Assembly: GCA_900556095.1 (NCBI GenBank)
Contig: USNU01000051.1
Span: forward strand, 1 to 8,379
DNA: 8,379 bases
Direction: 5' to 3'
DNA from: an uncultured Bacteroidales bacterium
Lineage (GTDB): Bacteria > Bacteroidota > Bacteroidia > Bacteroidales > Paludibacteraceae
The notes under the pieces were generated by a model. That model worked only from the letters and a program-made list of their open reading frames with translations. It had not been told where the DNA came from and did no database searches. Below, in pieces: positions 7,445 through 8,379 of the stretch. The position numbers and the translations under genes were made by a program. The stretch's first letter is position 1. The number at the start of each line of letters is the position of its first letter.

Positions 7445-8379
7445 ATGAACTTAGTAGAACTCTTACATCAGGAAGTAGTGCCCGCTATCGGTTGCACAGA
7501 ACCCATTGCGGTGGCACTTTGTGTGGCAAAAGCCACCGAAAAACTGCTACACGAACCAACCGCTATCCGTGTGCGTATGAGCAAGAACATCTACAAGAAC
7601 GCCCTTTCTGTGGGCATTCCGAACACAGGTATGACAGGATTGCCTATTGCTATCGCCCTCGGGGCTACCATCGGACACAGCGACAAACAATTGGAAGTGC
7701 TATGCGATGTATGTCCGAAGGCAGTGGAATACGCCAAAAAGTATATGGAGCGCACACCCATTGATATAGAAATTGACCCGCAAGCACCAGATATGCTGTA
7801 CATTCGTGCAGAAGTATCAGACGGCTTCCACGCGGCACACGCCACCATACAAGGCAGCCATACCCATTTCTGCGAAAGCGAAAAAACATCGACGGAACTT
7901 CACTCTTCCCAAGACACACAAGACCACGCACTGACCTTGCGTCAAGTATATAATTTTGCAATGAGTGTTGATTTAGAACAAGTGCGTTGGCTATTAGACG
8001 GGGCAGAGATGAATATCAACGCCGCCAAGATCTCATTTAACGGAGAGTATGGGCATGGATTGGGCAAACTACTGCAAACACAACGCAAGCGCAAATGTAT
8101 GCCTGCGTATCGCAACCTGCTGCCCGCTATATTCGGCAATACTCTGTTTACCAAGATATTGAGTTACACAAGCGGGGCTTGCGATGCACGTATGTCGGGG
8201 GCGATGGTACCCGTGATGTCCAACTCGGGTTCGGGCAACCAAGGCATATCCTGCTCAGTACCGGTTTATATCTATGCCCAAGAAAACGACTGCACAGAGG
8301 AACAAATGATACGCGCCCTGACGCTTAGTAATCTGACAGTTATCTATATCAAACAGTCGCTCGGCAGATTGTCGGCGTT
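7445..8379 (+). CDS. UPF0597/CyuA-type L-cysteine desulfidase (serine dehydratase alpha-like), 3' truncated
   Basis: The gene starts at the ATG at 7445, 31 bp after the lyase stop, and stays open for 311 codons to the right edge; the family is usually about 430 aa, so roughly a quarter is missing. Recognisable blocks are AIGCTEPIAVAL (residues 14-25, with C17), SVGIPNTGMTGLPIAIALG (55-73), GEYGHGLGK (200-208), SGACDARMSGAMVPVMSNSG (243-262, with C246), GSGNQGIS and KQSLGRLSA at the very end. In characterised relatives (E. coli CyuA/YhaM and archaeal MJ1025), cysteines in these blocks bind a catalytic [4Fe-4S] cluster that converts L-cysteine to pyruvate, ammonia and sulfide; many homologues are simply annotated as serine dehydratase alpha-like. 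C17 and C246 are present, and a further ligand would be expected just past the window end. The enzyme is cytoplasmic with no signal peptide. Function within the family (cysteine or another amino acid) is inferred. No link to the glycan genes is evident, although it may be cotranscribed. Confidence 0.9.
   Translation, partial: MNLVELLHQEVVPAIGCTEPIAVALCVAKATEKLLHEPTAIRVRMSKNIYKNALSVGIPNTGMTGLPIAIALGATIGHSDKQLEVLCDVCPKAVEYAKKYMERTPIDIEIDPQAPDMLYIRAEVSDGFHAAHATIQGSHTHFCESEKTSTELHSSQDTQDHALTLRQVYNFAMSVDLEQVRWLLDGAEMNINAAKISFNGEYGHGLGKLLQTQRKRKCMPAYRNLLPAIFGNTLFTKILSYTSGACDARMSGAMVPVMSNSGSGNQGISCSVPVYIYAQENDCTEEQMIRALTLSNLTVIYIKQSLGRLSA

Overview
The window looks like part of a chromosome from a Gram-negative member of the Bacteroidales (Bacteroides/Prevotella-like). 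This rests on the protein families, on the C-terminal tail of the secreted lyase, on the absence of strong Shine-Dalgarno sequences before the starts, and on a middling base composition judged by eye. I cannot name a genus. All six genes lie on the + strand. Coding is almost continuous, and no stretch over about 30 bases lacks a gene. I see no RNA gene, mobile element or CRISPR array.

Region 1 (1-5288) is a tightly packed, probably translationally coupled set of four envelope-glycan genes. They are a 5'-truncated polysaccharide-deacetylase-like protein (DUF7033/NodB type), a GT4-like glycosyltransferase fused to a C-terminal HAD-type hydrolase domain, a divergent UbiA-like membrane protein, and an EptA/MCR-type phosphoethanolamine transferase with its catalytic residues intact. 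Successive genes overlap by 8, 23 and 4 bp. The likely joint task is building and decorating a surface glycan or LPS: sugar transfer, lipid-linked precursor handling, and phosphoethanolamine addition. The exact product cannot be read from the sequence.

Region 2 (5303-7414) starts 14 bp after the transferase. It encodes a secreted three-part protein: signal peptide, PL9-type pectate-lyase beta-helix with the full calcium/lysine active site, and a C-terminal alpha/beta domain ending in a tail of the kind seen on exported Bacteroidales proteins. A strong hairpin lies inside its coding sequence about 110 nt after the start codon.

Region 3 (7445 to the end) is the first 311 codons of a UPF0597/CyuA-type [4Fe-4S] L-cysteine desulfidase or serine-dehydratase-alpha-like enzyme. 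It runs off the right edge and is probably metabolically unrelated to its neighbours.

I do not see a demonstrably new defence or mobile system. The most unusual item is the glycosyltransferase-HAD fusion, whose HAD motif I has Cys where the second Asp is expected, coupled to a UbiA-like gene with a degenerate Asp motif. Together they may form an undescribed variant of lipid-linked sugar synthesis.
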